In this document: positions 8,025-18,910 of the stretch, piece by piece
Layout of the letters: each line of letters begins with the position of its first letter
Numbering within the stretch: position 1 is the stretch's first letter
NCBI RefSeq assembly: GCF_000940805.1
Contig: NZ_CP007142.1
Coordinates: 5,990,593-6,054,592 of the forward strand
DNA length: 64,000 nucleotides
Origin: Gynuella sunshinyii YC6258
GTDB lineage: Bacteria > Pseudomonadota > Gammaproteobacteria > Pseudomonadales > Natronospirillaceae
Direction of reading: 5' to 3'
Notes under the pieces: model-generated
Told to the model about the DNA's origin: nothing
Seen by the model: the letters and a program-made list of their open reading frames with translations, nothing else
The model's database searches: none
Program-made: the position numbers and the translations under genes

Positions 8025-8326
8025 TCGCATAAAAAGGTCAGCAATACTCGTTCTTTTTGTGGCTTCTGTTGTGATGCGGCAATATCCAGCATCGGCGCAA
8101 AAAAACCCAACGCGGATATTCAGTCAAATCAGGGCACGTTAAACCCTGGTAACGGTTTTGCAATCGAAACGCAGTACTAAAGCATGACTTCTGACTCCAT
8201 GACTTTTTGGTAATGATGCTTACGAGTCAGCATCTGTGTATCGCTTACTTCGATCATTGGCAGATCCGTGATTAAAACCATACCCGAAGAACGGCGAACA
8301 TTCGGTTCACAAACGCAGGGATTGTC
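8025..8326. other. Intergenic region draT-like to large ATPase
   Basis: 302 bases without a supported gene. A short reverse-strand open frame (8177-8407) has no recognisable content and overlaps the next gene. No clear promoter or terminator hairpin was found. AGGGA about 6 bases before 8327 serves as ribosome site for the ATPase. Confidence 0.6.
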
Positions 8327-11300
8327 ATGAGCAGAGAAAATGTGCCATATGTGTTTATTCCCATCCAAAAAAGGATCGATAAAAAACCTCTGTTTATCGG
8401 CAGGCAAAGGTTACGGAAAAAACTCAGGGAAACCTTGATCAAGGCATTTGGTATTGGCGGCTGTTTCCTTGTGGGTGGTTATCGTGGTGTTGGCAAAACC
8501 TCGCTGGTCAACCAGGTATTGGAAGAGATCAAAAAGCGCTATCAACCCTGGAAAATACTTTCCCGCAAACCACTGTTTATTCGTATTGATCTCGGTGTGG
8601 ATTCAGGCTTGTCCATTCGTGACATTCTGTGTGATCTGGTCGAAAGTACTTATGTAAAAACCAGAAGAGAATGGCAGCATGCTGTATCAAAAAGGGTTCT
8701 GCTTCTAATACTGATGTGGGTTATCAGTGTGTTTTACGGCGTTCATATTTCCGGCAGCACTGATGTTACTGCTTTTGTCCACAATGAAGTGGCAAGACAT
8801 GAGCTGCTGCAATTTACAGCGCTCATCAGCGGGATTCTGTGTTTTTTGGGCCTTTGCTGGATCATGATACTCAGAGGTCCAAATTTCACCCAGCTCGGAA
8901 AAATCAGCCAGCTGGTTAAGCTAACCCGTTACGCCCGAATGATCGAAATGGGCCTTACCGCAGATGGTGGTTTATCCGCGAAAATCGGCGTCAGATTGAA
9001 ACAGTCCTATTCCCAGGAGCCAATTTCGGCCAGAAGAATACAGCAGGAACTGACCACGTTTTACAGACATTCCAGCTATCAATACATCGTTGTGTTGGAT
9101 GAAGTGGATAAAATCAATCCTGCTCCAGTGGAACAAAATACCCAGAACTCAAAAACCCGTAAAGCCAAAGTCGATGAGCTGCTTGGTGGGTTGAAATCCC
9201 TGCTCAACGGAACCCACTGCATTTTCATCATAATTGCCGGCCGCGAAATGGTGGATGCCTATTACTCGGAATCCGGCTACACCAGCGTATTGTATGAAGG
9301 TGTTTTCAAAGAAATATTCGAAGTACCCACGCTGCTGACGGATGGCTCCGATCACAAGCTTCATGAATTTCATTCAATGGTGAAAAAATACATCAACTCG
9401 GTACTGGCGGGTAAAGAGACAGACGACAATCCGGATTTCGAGAATATGCTAACTTTTGCAGATTCAAACGAGAACCATAACGTGGAAATACTCGATGTTC
9501 AGTTTTTCTACGAACTGTTTGTCAAATTCATCACCCTGCATTCGTGGGGAAATATCAAGCGAATGTCGATGATGGTGCAGGATCATATTGAATGGAACGA
9601 CAAGGACTATTACGACCAACTGACCCATAGACACAGCATCAATCTGTTACCCACCAACGCGAACAAATCCACACCTTTTCTGTTTTTTACACCCTCAGAC
9701 ATTCGAAAAATGTTCGTGAGTGCCAAGCTGTATTCGCTATACAGCACCAACATCGGTCGTCTGGTTTCCAGAACCCACGATAAATCCGTCGTCTCCAGTT
9801 TTATCAGCATTCTCGATGTCGTGCGATTTCACAGCCAGGGATTTTCGCGGGCGATGCTGGACAGAACCGTCGCCGGTATTGACGTTCACTCAGAGACTAA
9901 TCTGGCGTATGTCGCAGATGAGCTGGTCAACTCTACCTTTCAGTCCATCATTCGCAGAACGGCCAGTAATCTTTTTCCGTATCGTTTTTACATCACCACA
10001 GATCTTGAGTTCAGCTATCTGTCCAAAAGCCTCGGAGCGAAATCATCCAGCTTTGAATTTGCGTTGGATTCGGCAGAACCAGTACGGGCATTTTATATTC
10101 AGGAAGTGGAAAACCAGAAGCCGGATGATCTTTCCAAAAGTTCATTTTCAAGTGCCAAACTACAATCGATACTGGGTGATATTTATGCCTCGGAACAAAG
10201 TTATGATATGGCATTCTCCTACTATGCCAATGCCACTTTTTTATTGAAAAAGCTGCTCAGAAATAAAGAGGGTAATGAGTGGCGCTTATCCGGCGGGATA
10301 TCATTGGAAGCGCACTACACACTGATACAGGTGCTATTAAAAAAAGGGCTGCTGGAAGAAATTCGCGAAAACAATGCGGCGGCCATGAGTGCATACCGGG
10401 AAGCCGAACTCACTTGTCAGGAAAATTTTTACGAAAAACAAAAAACTGAACTCAGCAATGGAATGTATGGTCGTCACAAAGACTTTGATAACAACCTTCA
10501 ACATACACTGCTGGCTCAGGAGTTTCTGGCCCTAAAATCCGGAAAACCGTTGACCCATGAACTGTTTCATAAAATAGAAAAAATAAAAGTGGTTATAGAA
10601 GACCCCACGCTCTATTCAAAGACGTTATTAATCAACTATTTCGCTGGAAATTACCAAAAAATTATCAACAAGGTGAATCCCAGAGTCGTTCTTCGGCTCA
10701 TTCAGTTTTCCATGAAACGATCCAGCGAGAATGTGGACGATTATTTCAGGAAATATCACATCAGCCCTGCCACTTTCATTTATGCGCAATCCATATTTTC
10801 CCTGGCAGCCCAGAAACTTAAAAAAAACCTGAACGAAGTAGCCCAACTCAACCCGAAAAACCATACGGAACGATATCAACAGGCTTTTGCTCAATGGTCG
10901 GAACCGGTACTGTATCTCCTGAATCTATCTGGCAAACTATCCAATTTTGAGAATCTGCTGGAAGATGACAAAAACAACAAATGGCAGCAACTCACACCGG
11001 TTTCTGAGTTGACAGAAAGTGAAATGCTTGAACGTTCGTTCAAACTCACTTTTCTTGCCGCCGATAACTCACGTCGAAAAGGCCGTTATGCTGAAGCGGC
11101 TCATCAATATATTTCTCTATTGCTTAATTGGATCGCGCTGTTGGAAATATTTCCATGGAGTAAATGTGCAGAGATTGAAACAAGCATCACCACTCCGCTG
11201 ATGGATAAAATAAAAACCACACCAAAATGGTTGAATGATCTGCTCAAAAGTGCGCGCGACTGTATTGAGAAAAGTGACAGGGCCACAAATATCAAAGAGA

Positions 11301-12142
11301 GAGTGGATATTCTGACTGGAAACCCACATTTTCATAACCACACCATGATCACATCGGAAATACTTGAACGTATTTCAACCAGTGAAGAGCAAGAGCAATA
11401 CTCATACTTGCTCTGGTATCGTTCAAACATCAGCAGTTATTTAATGATCTTCGGAATCTGGGAGCATTATTGCCGATACTCCATTAACCGCTGGTGCCGC
11501 CAAAAAACTGATTCCGAAGTCGATCAGAGCGACATGACCTTTAATTTTCATATTATTCCGTCACCACTGGGCAATCTTCCTCGCATGACGGCCATCTATT
11601 TATGGATAAAAGCCAGGAACAGCATGCATGAACGGTTATTGACCAACAGCCTGGAAGGCACGGAGGAATGTATCAACGAAATTGCACATATTATCAGTTT
11701 GTTCAGCAGGGTTCTGGATGAGCATAGAAAAGTATTTCGCAGTGATGACCCTGACACATTCCCGCCAAAATCTCATGTCTATTTTAATATCTTCGAGTTA
11801 CTTGAGTGGATAAAAAATAAAACCGATAGCCAGGAAAACAGAGATATTCTGAGCAGGGTTGCCATGAAACTTTTGGCAGAGTATCCGGACGTACCGACCA
11901 TGTTGCTTGACCCGGAATATATTCGATCGAAAGTGGAGAGGCATGTTCTGGACCTTGCAGAAATCGATAATATTTCTTCAACAGCCTACCGCCGGAAAGT
12001 CCGTCATAAATATTACCTTTATGATGATTTTGAAGATCCGTTTTACATTGGCGAATGGGCGTTTTTGCAAATGCTGTCGAGCAGTTCCAAATTGCTGCAA
12101 CGCATCGTTAAGGACAGTCAGGCGGAACCCAAAAAACCATAA
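8327..12142 (+). CDS. Giant membrane-anchored P-loop ATPase, KAP-like, with long helical C terminus
   Basis: A 1271-residue protein of uncertain role. The N-terminal third is a P-loop ATPase: Walker A GGYRGVGKTS at about 50-59, Walker B YIVVLDEVD at 253-261, and a sensor-like IFIIIAGRE at 299-306. Two hydrophobic segments (about 124-143 and 161-182) are inserted between Walker A and Walker B. This is the hallmark layout of KAP-family NTPases, which hold the ATPase on the inner face of the membrane. The remaining 800 or so residues look alpha-helical, with tetratricopeptide-like stretches around 620-720 (AKLQSILGDIYASEQSYDMA), but no catalytic motif was recognised. Its composition appears more AT-rich than its neighbours by eye, suggesting acquisition. 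KAP proteins include phage-exclusion PifA, so defence is possible but unproven. A STAND-type signalling ATPase is the main alternative. Confidence 0.65.
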   Translation: MSRENVPYVFIPIQKRIDKKPLFIGRQRLRKKLRETLIKAFGIGGCFLVGGYRGVGKTSLVNQVLEEIKKRYQPWKILSRKPLFIRIDLGVDSGLSIRDILCDLVESTYVKTRREWQHAVSKRVLLLILMWVISVFYGVHISGSTDVTAFVHNEVARHELLQFTALISGILCFLGLCWIMILRGPNFTQLGKISQLVKLTRYARMIEMGLTADGGLSAKIGVRLKQSYSQEPISARRIQQELTTFYRHSSYQYIVVLDEVDKINPAPVEQNTQNSKTRKAKVDELLGGLKSLLNGTHCIFIIIAGREMVDAYYSESGYTSVLYEGVFKEIFEVPTLLTDGSDHKLHEFHSMVKKYINSVLAGKETDDNPDFENMLTFADSNENHNVEILDVQFFYELFVKFITLHSWGNIKRMSMMVQDHIEWNDKDYYDQLTHRHSINLLPTNANKSTPFLFFTPSDIRKMFVSAKLYSLYSTNIGRLVSRTHDKSVVSSFISILDVVRFHSQGFSRAMLDRTVAGIDVHSETNLAYVADELVNSTFQSIIRRTASNLFPYRFYITTDLEFSYLSKSLGAKSSSFEFALDSAEPVRAFYIQEVENQKPDDLSKSSFSSAKLQSILGDIYASEQSYDMAFSYYANATFLLKKLLRNKEGNEWRLSGGISLEAHYTLIQVLLKKGLLEEIRENNAAAMSAYREAELTCQENFYEKQKTELSNGMYGRHKDFDNNLQHTLLAQEFLALKSGKPLTHELFHKIEKIKVVIEDPTLYSKTLLINYFAGNYQKIINKVNPRVVLRLIQFSMKRSSENVDDYFRKYHISPATFIYAQSIFSLAAQKLKKNLNEVAQLNPKNHTERYQQAFAQWSEPVLYLLNLSGKLSNFENLLEDDKNNKWQQLTPVSELTESEMLERSFKLTFLAADNSRRKGRYAEAAHQYISLLLNWIALLEIFPWSKCAEIETSITTPLMDKIKTTPKWLNDLLKSARDCIEKSDRATNIKERVDILTGNPHFHNHTMITSEILERISTSEEQEQYSYLLWYRSNISSYLMIFGIWEHYCRYSINRWCRQKTDSEVDQSDMTFNFHIIPSPLGNLPRMTAIYLWIKARNSMHERLLTNSLEGTEECINEIAHIISLFSRVLDEHRKVFRSDDPDTFPPKSHVYFNIFELLEWIKNKTDSQENRDILSRVAMKLLAEYPDVPTMLLDPEYIRSKVERHVLDLAEIDNISSTAYRRKVRHKYYLYDDFEDPFYIGEWAFLQMLSSSSKLLQRIVKDSQAEPKKP

Positions 12143-12471
12143 ATAACCTGTTCCATAAAACCAAGGCCGGCCAGTCCAGATAACCGGGTCAGATGATTGA
12201 ACATTGCCCGCCTGTCGACCATATTTGTCCGTTCATCACGACCAGGCGATTTCGCAGGTAGCGGGTCTGAGGCAGATCGCACTCATTAGTGATTCCGCAG
12301 TCGTCAATATCATTATGAAATCAACATTCATCACCAAACCGTGAACAACCTCCCTTTACAAGCTAACAGCTTTCATTCATTGTGCAGCCTTGCCTGCAAT
12401 TGCCTTATCGACGGTTGAGGTTTGAGGCTGATTACACATTTAGCGGATAACACCCTGGGTCATTCAACATT
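12143..12471. other. Intergenic region upstream of mltA
   Basis: 329 bases between the large ATPase and mltA. I found no gene, convincing terminator or clear consensus promoter. A promoter for mltA is expected in the right half. Confidence 0.6.
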
Positions 12472-13608
12472 ATGCATCTGATTCATCGTTTTTTAATTAT
12501 TGCCCTGAGTATGACGCTGCTGAGCTGCAGCTTACGGGAAATAGATTCATCCAATGATTTTGCCGGCAATGGCCGGGATACTCAGGTCCGCCGACAATCG
12601 GAGTTATATCGTCCTAGTCCGCCATGGCCGACCTGGTCACAACCCTCTGCGGACCTGCTACAGGGATTGAAACTGCAGCAGAGTTTTTTGAGTCGCCCCA
12701 GTGTTGAAGATCACTATGTGCTTGGCAATCTGGAGGTCACCCGACAACAGTTACAGCTCAGTGCCGAACGTCTGAGTCAATGGCTGCAAAATCCCCAACA
12801 GGCCCCTGGCCTGAACCTCTACCAATTACAGGGTGACGACAAACGCGGCAATGTGCAGTTTACCGGATACTATGTCCCGGTCATGAAAGTACGCCACACG
12901 GCTGACGATATTTATAAATATCCCCTGTATCGCAAACCAACCGAAGCAGAATTTAAACGTCCATTGCCGGATCGTCAGGCGATTGATTTCGAGGGTGCTC
13001 TGGATGGGTTAGGGCTCGAAATTGCCTACAGTGCCAGTCTGATCGATAACTTTTTTCTCCAGGTTCAGGGATCTGGTGTGGTGGAGTTTGAGGATGGTTC
13101 CCGACGACTGCTCTCCTGGGGAGGCGGAAACGGTCATGCCTACAAAAGCCTGGGTAAAATTCTGATCAAAAACGGAGAAATTGCCAAAGAGCGGATTTCC
13201 TCCCGAACGATTAAAGACTGGTTACTGGCAAACCCCGGACGTCAACGGCAGGTGTTATCCCAAAATCCCAGCTATCCGTTTTTCAGCGAAGGCCAGGACT
13301 CACCGGTTGGTGCTGCCAATGTGGCGTTGACGGCCGGCCACTCCATCGCTGTGGATCCCGCGGTGATTCCATTGGGGTCGGTGTTGCTTGGCCTGATTCC
13401 CATACTCGATTCCCATGGCGACCTGATCAGGCACGAATACCGTTTCCTGCTGGCACAGGACAAAGGTGCAGCCATCAACGGTGCTGGTCATATTGATATG
13501 TATTTTGGCATTGGTGAGGAAGCGTATCAGCAAGCCAACGCACTCAAACATTATGGTAAGGTCTGGTTGTTACTGCCCGGAGAAACACCCCTAGACGTAG
13601 CGCCTTAG
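12472..13608 (+). CDS. mltA: Membrane-bound lytic murein transglycosylase A
   Basis: Outer-membrane lipoprotein that cleaves peptidoglycan glycan strands with formation of 1,6-anhydromuramic ends during wall growth and recycling. The 378-residue product (E. coli MltA 365) begins with a lipoprotein signal ending LLSC, acylated Cys at 19. The MltA domain follows, with the block GNVQFTGYYVPVMKVR and later QVQGSGVVEFEDG. A C-terminal 3D-type domain contains AVDPAVIPLGSVL and AQDKGAAINGAGHIDMYFG, which carries the catalytic aspartates of the family. It is monocistronic, with a perfect hairpin 11 bases after the stop codon. Confidence 0.92.
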   Translation: MHLIHRFLIIALSMTLLSCSLREIDSSNDFAGNGRDTQVRRQSELYRPSPPWPTWSQPSADLLQGLKLQQSFLSRPSVEDHYVLGNLEVTRQQLQLSAERLSQWLQNPQQAPGLNLYQLQGDDKRGNVQFTGYYVPVMKVRHTADDIYKYPLYRKPTEAEFKRPLPDRQAIDFEGALDGLGLEIAYSASLIDNFFLQVQGSGVVEFEDGSRRLLSWGGGNGHAYKSLGKILIKNGEIAKERISSRTIKDWLLANPGRQRQVLSQNPSYPFFSEGQDSPVGAANVALTAGHSIAVDPAVIPLGSVLLGLIPILDSHGDLIRHEYRFLLAQDKGAAINGAGHIDMYFGIGEEAYQQANALKHYGKVWLLLPGETPLDVAP

Positions 13609-13618
13609 TCCACAAACT

Positions 13619-13648
13619 CTCATACAGTGGTATTAGCCACTGTATGAG
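13619..13648. terminator. Perfect 12-bp stem hairpin after mltA
   Basis: CTCATACAGTGG and CCACTGTATGAG form a perfect 12-base-pair stem with a 6-base loop just past the mltA stop. There is no U-tract on the plus strand, so it may act with Rho or as a 3' stabiliser and not as a standard intrinsic terminator. Confidence 0.55.
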
Positions 13649-13896
13649 TCTCAAGATAACATTTGTTAAGCCAGATTTTTTAGAAGCAAATAGATATCTC
13701 CCATACCAAAGCAGGAACCACCGTCAGACCGAGCTGCATTCCAGTTTGATTATTATGGCTACTGTTTCACAGTATCGAAAAACCATCTGCCTGCCCCCGC
13801 TATAACATTCTAAAACACGATTCCAGAGCGACAACCGGTTTGCTATGAAGTGATGTGTTCATGCAGGTGAAACATATTCTGTCCTGCCTGGATATA

Positions 13897-15268
<1,372 letters not shown>

Positions 15269-15301
15269 CGGTTCTGCCTTGTTTTGACCCGTTCAAATAT
15301 C

Positions 15302-15329
15302 TCACCCGGGCCATGGAATGACCGGGTGA
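15302..15329. terminator. Hairpin between convergent genes
   Basis: TCACCCGG (15302-15309) pairs with CCGGGTGA (15322-15329) across a 12-base loop, between the convergent ends of the esterase and transglutaminase genes. The U-tract is poor; bidirectional termination is plausible. Confidence 0.45.
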
Positions 15330-15365
15330 TTGCAGCTCGGTATTGGTATTTTTGCAACCAGTCTG

Positions 15366-16247
15366 TTAGTCGGGCATCCGCATAACATCCACAGCCACAT
15401 GTAAAGTCGACGACTCACCACCACCAAATACCACGCCTTTTAATGGCGGAACATCGGCATAATCGCGTCCCCAGGCAGTGGTAATATGCTGGACCCCAGC
15501 CATCTGGTTGTTGGTGGGATCAAACTCGAACCAGCCTTCGCCCGGAGAATAAACAGCGAACCAGGCATGGGAGGCATCTGCACCGACCAGTTTCTTCTGT
15601 CCCGGTGGCGGCAGGGTTTCCAGGTATCCGCTGATATATCGGGCCGGATAACCGAGAGCCCGCAGACAGGCGATCCCCAGATGCGCGAAGTCCTGACAGA
15701 CTCCTCGACGATGCTTGAGCACTTCACTCAAGGGTGTGGATATGTTGGAAAACTCCGGATCATAGGTGAAGTCATTAAAAATACGCTGGGTCAGATCCAT
15801 CACTGCGGCCAATAACGTGCGGTCATCGGTGAATGACGGAGCGGCATAGTCCATCAGTTCCTGGGAGGTTTTGATCTTGGGGGACTCCAGCATAAATTCT
15901 CGCGCCGCCAATGTCTCAGCATGATCACTTTTGAATAACAGCGTCTTGCTGTATTCACAGGAATTACCAATCTGCAAATTGATTGCTTCAGTCTCCTGTA
16001 CTTCCAGTTGACTGACAACCGTCACGTCGAGCTCATCATGAGCCGTTTCGATGCTGAAATGATAAGCATGGTTACCATAAAGATCTTCTTGTATCTGCGC
16101 TTGCACCGCTGTCGGAGAAATATTCACCTTGCTGTCATAGACCGTTTGACGGGCCGTATTTCTGGGCAGTATGTAGCCCATGTTGTAGCAGTGGCTGACG
16201 CTTTCCTGATACTTGTAACGGGTGGTGTGGCGAACCTGATATTTCAT
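15366..16247 (-). CDS. Transglutaminase-like protein
   Basis: A 293-residue cysteine protease-fold protein: an N-terminal bacterial transglutaminase-associated beta domain (about 1-90), then a transglutaminase core with the triad Cys184 (GVCQDFAHL), His227 (ASHAWFAVY) and Asp243 (EFDPTNN). Such proteins may cleave or cross-link peptide bonds. In operons with ATP-grasp and alpha-E proteins they are thought to process or ligate a peptide tag, which is inference from gene context in published comparative work. It is the last gene of the operon, overlapping the preceding ATP-grasp/alpha-E gene by 4 bases (ATGA), so translation is coupled. No signal peptide is seen, so it is probably cytoplasmic. 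Confidence 0.85.
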   Translation of the reverse strand: MKYQVRHTTRYKYQESVSHCYNMGYILPRNTARQTVYDSKVNISPTAVQAQIQEDLYGNHAYHFSIETAHDELDVTVVSQLEVQETEAINLQIGNSCEYSKTLLFKSDHAETLAAREFMLESPKIKTSQELMDYAAPSFTDDRTLLAAVMDLTQRIFNDFTYDPEFSNISTPLSEVLKHRRGVCQDFAHLGIACLRALGYPARYISGYLETLPPPGQKKLVGADASHAWFAVYSPGEGWFEFDPTNNQMAGVQHITTAWGRDYADVPPLKGVVFGGGESSTLHVAVDVMRMPD

Positions 16248-18784
16248 AAATCATCCTGCCAGAAGGTATTTCTGACCAGTGGTTGTGGACCGGCGGTATG
16301 ATCAAAATAACGATCACTCAAGGCATCGGATGTGGCCGCCAACAGCCGCTGAATCCTGGCCATCAATTGATCCAACAAGGTTCTGACGCCATTGTTGTCT
16401 TCCTGAGCCATGGTGTGAATATCGCACAGCTGTACCGCTGTGGTCGCTTCCAGAATCAGTTTATCATGGGCGCTCAAATGTCCGCCCTGCACGGGTAACT
16501 GCTTGAGATGTTTGCTGATCTTATTGAGCTGATACAGGATGGAGCGCGGGTTTGATGCATCAAACAACAGCATATCGAGCCCCTTGCCCACTTCCGGCTG
16601 ACAATGATAACGGCGCCGATAGGTAATGATGGATTCGTTGGATAACAGCAGCGATTCCACCAGCAGTTCCTGTTCTTCATCTTTCAGACAAGGCACAAAC
16701 AGCGAGCGAATCTGACTGATCATTTGCAGGCTGCGTTCCAGTCGCCGCCCCAGATCGATAAAGTTCCAGGCATAATCGCGAACCATACTCTCCTGCACCA
16801 GACCGGACAGTGCCAGCAGTGTAGTGACCAGCGGATCCAGCGCCTCTTCCGGCGCAGACCACAGTCCAGGGCGCAAGGTACTGCGCAGGATGTCCAGTTC
16901 ATCACCAATATCATTGATAATGCGTTGGGTATCGCTGGTCAGCTGTTCCTTGACCTGTTCGGCTGAGCGCAGCATGGCATAGAGGTTCGCCGCCACCGAT
17001 CCGGCACGGTGACGATCCTGAATCAGTTGATACAATTCGCTTTCCGGGTTGGCAAACAGTTTTTCGTTGTCTGCCGCAAAACCGGGATAACTCATGGTCA
17101 ACTGGGTCAGCCCTTTCAGCAGAATGCGGTAGCTGCTCTGCGGCAGAGGTTCGACCCGATTCAATTGCAAAAACACAGTCCGCAGAAATCTCAACGCCGC
17201 TTCTGCCCGTTCAGCATAGCGTCCCATCCAGAACAGGTTTTCGGCCACCCGGCTGGGTAATTCCTGCTGAATGGAGAACGTTTCTTCGAGCGTCCCTTCC
17301 GCTTTGACCGCGACGGATTTCTCCGGCTCGGAAGCCAACACCCAGGTATCCTTGGAGACCGAGCCGGTCTGGTTGGACACCACATGAGCAGACTCATCCA
17401 GGCTCACCCGGGTCAGCCCTCCAGGCATGATGGCGTAATCGAATTCACCTGCCACGGAAAATGTCCGTAACACGGAATGCCTTGGTAACATCTTTTCCTG
17501 ATGCCAGGTCGGCGAGCAGGAACTTGGCATATATTCCTGGGCCACATACATGTATGGACTACGCTTAATGCGGTTTTTCCACGCGGTCAGCTTGTTGGCA
17601 TCCAGACTCGGGCCATATACGGAATAGGCGCCGGCTTTGCGGTAACAGGGTTTGATCATCAGCGTGGCAATATTATCCAGCACATATTGCAGATCATCGG
17701 GGTCACCACACCACCAGGTGCGAACATTCTGCAACCGGGGTTCACGCCCCTGCAAATGCCGGCCAATTGCCGGCAAATAACGATACAGGGCGGGATTTTC
17801 CAAAAAACCGGACCCTAATGGATTGGCAATCACGACCTTACCGGCCCGCGCCACCCCCATAATGCCCGGAACCCCAAGGTGGGAGTCCCCGCGCAGCTCA
17901 ACCGGATCACAGTAAATGTCATCCACCCGACGCAGAATCACATCAACCCGTTTCAAACCATCCAGAGATTTCATCCAGACATAACCGCCGCGTACCGTCA
18001 GGTCATTGCCCTGCACCAGCGGAAAACCAAGATAGTTAGACAGATAAACGTGCTCGAAGTAGGTTTCGTTGAGCGCTCCGGGCGTGAGAATCACAACTCT
18101 CGGCAACCCCCCGTTGGGGTTCAGATCGTTCAGTTTTAACCGCAGCTGGGTAAAAAAATAAGCCAGCCGATGAACATGGCTGTCGCGAAACAGACTTGGA
18201 AACACGCGGGTCATGACAGTACGGTTTTCCAGCGCATAACCGGCACCGGATGGTGCCTGACAGCGATCGGAAATCACCGTCAGCTGGCCGCTGGGGTTAC
18301 GGATCAGATCGATGGCATGAATGATCAGTTGATGGGAGCCGGGAATTTTCAACTGATGACAACTGCGCAAAAATCCGGCACTGGAAAACACCAGTTCAGG
18401 GGGAATGACTTTATGTTTGATCAGGGTTTGCGGACCGTATACATCTTCCAGAATCAGGTTGTATAACTCCGAACGCTCCAACATGCCGCTTTCAATAAAC
18501 GCCCATTCCTCACTGTCGATCAATAACGGGACAGGGTTAAGCTGCCAGACCTGACTGGCTTCCGGTTGCTGATAGATTTTGTAGGTGGCGCCGTCGTCGC
18601 GCAGAATCCGCGAAACCTTTTTTTGCCGTTCCCGCATGGCTTCCGGGCCCAGGGATTCCAGACTTTCGAGCAGATATTTCCAGTGTGGGCGTATCTGACC
18701 CTCGGAGTCGTAAACTTCATCCCGACTATCGGCGGGTTTTGCATACCCCGTCGTTGTCATCATATCTTGCATCTGCTGTTGCAT
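16244..18784 (-). CDS. Fused circularly permuted ATP-grasp and alpha-E protein
   Basis: An 846-residue two-domain protein. About residues 1-490 form a circularly permuted ATP-grasp ligase-like domain, with RDDGATYKIY, PLLIDSEEWAFIESGM, QAPSGAGYALENR, VILTPGALNETYFEHVYL and VDVILRRVDDIYCDPVEL. About 510-840 form an alpha-E helical domain starting RVAENLFWMGRYAERAEAALRFLR. The same two domains occur as separate genes at 23238-24692 and 22318-23238, so this is a fused paralogue in the same operon. ATP-grasp enzymes join a carboxylate to an amine using ATP, so a peptide-type product is likely, but neither substrate nor product is known. Met6, Met8 or Met9 could be the true start. Confidence 0.85.
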   Translation of the reverse strand: MQQQMQDMMTTTGYAKPADSRDEVYDSEGQIRPHWKYLLESLESLGPEAMRERQKKVSRILRDDGATYKIYQQPEASQVWQLNPVPLLIDSEEWAFIESGMLERSELYNLILEDVYGPQTLIKHKVIPPELVFSSAGFLRSCHQLKIPGSHQLIIHAIDLIRNPSGQLTVISDRCQAPSGAGYALENRTVMTRVFPSLFRDSHVHRLAYFFTQLRLKLNDLNPNGGLPRVVILTPGALNETYFEHVYLSNYLGFPLVQGNDLTVRGGYVWMKSLDGLKRVDVILRRVDDIYCDPVELRGDSHLGVPGIMGVARAGKVVIANPLGSGFLENPALYRYLPAIGRHLQGREPRLQNVRTWWCGDPDDLQYVLDNIATLMIKPCYRKAGAYSVYGPSLDANKLTAWKNRIKRSPYMYVAQEYMPSSCSPTWHQEKMLPRHSVLRTFSVAGEFDYAIMPGGLTRVSLDESAHVVSNQTGSVSKDTWVLASEPEKSVAVKAEGTLEETFSIQQELPSRVAENLFWMGRYAERAEAALRFLRTVFLQLNRVEPLPQSSYRILLKGLTQLTMSYPGFAADNEKLFANPESELYQLIQDRHRAGSVAANLYAMLRSAEQVKEQLTSDTQRIINDIGDELDILRSTLRPGLWSAPEEALDPLVTTLLALSGLVQESMVRDYAWNFIDLGRRLERSLQMISQIRSLFVPCLKDEEQELLVESLLLSNESIITYRRRYHCQPEVGKGLDMLLFDASNPRSILYQLNKISKHLKQLPVQGGHLSAHDKLILEATTAVQLCDIHTMAQEDNNGVRTLLDQLMARIQRLLAATSDALSDRYFDHTAGPQPLVRNTFWQDDL

Positions 18785-18910
18785 TCAGCTCTCAACCTTA
18801 AATCCTGGTCACTCATCATCAGTTTAGCGTTTTCATGGAGAAATGGTCGGCAAGCATAGCGAAACCGGTGATCAACCGCCAACCGGTTGCCATACTTCCA
18901 CACACGGCTG

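Noticed and set aside
8177..8407. Reverse-strand 76-codon frame upstream of the giant ATPase
   Set aside because: No recognisable motif, overlaps the ATPase start, and no clear ribosome site.
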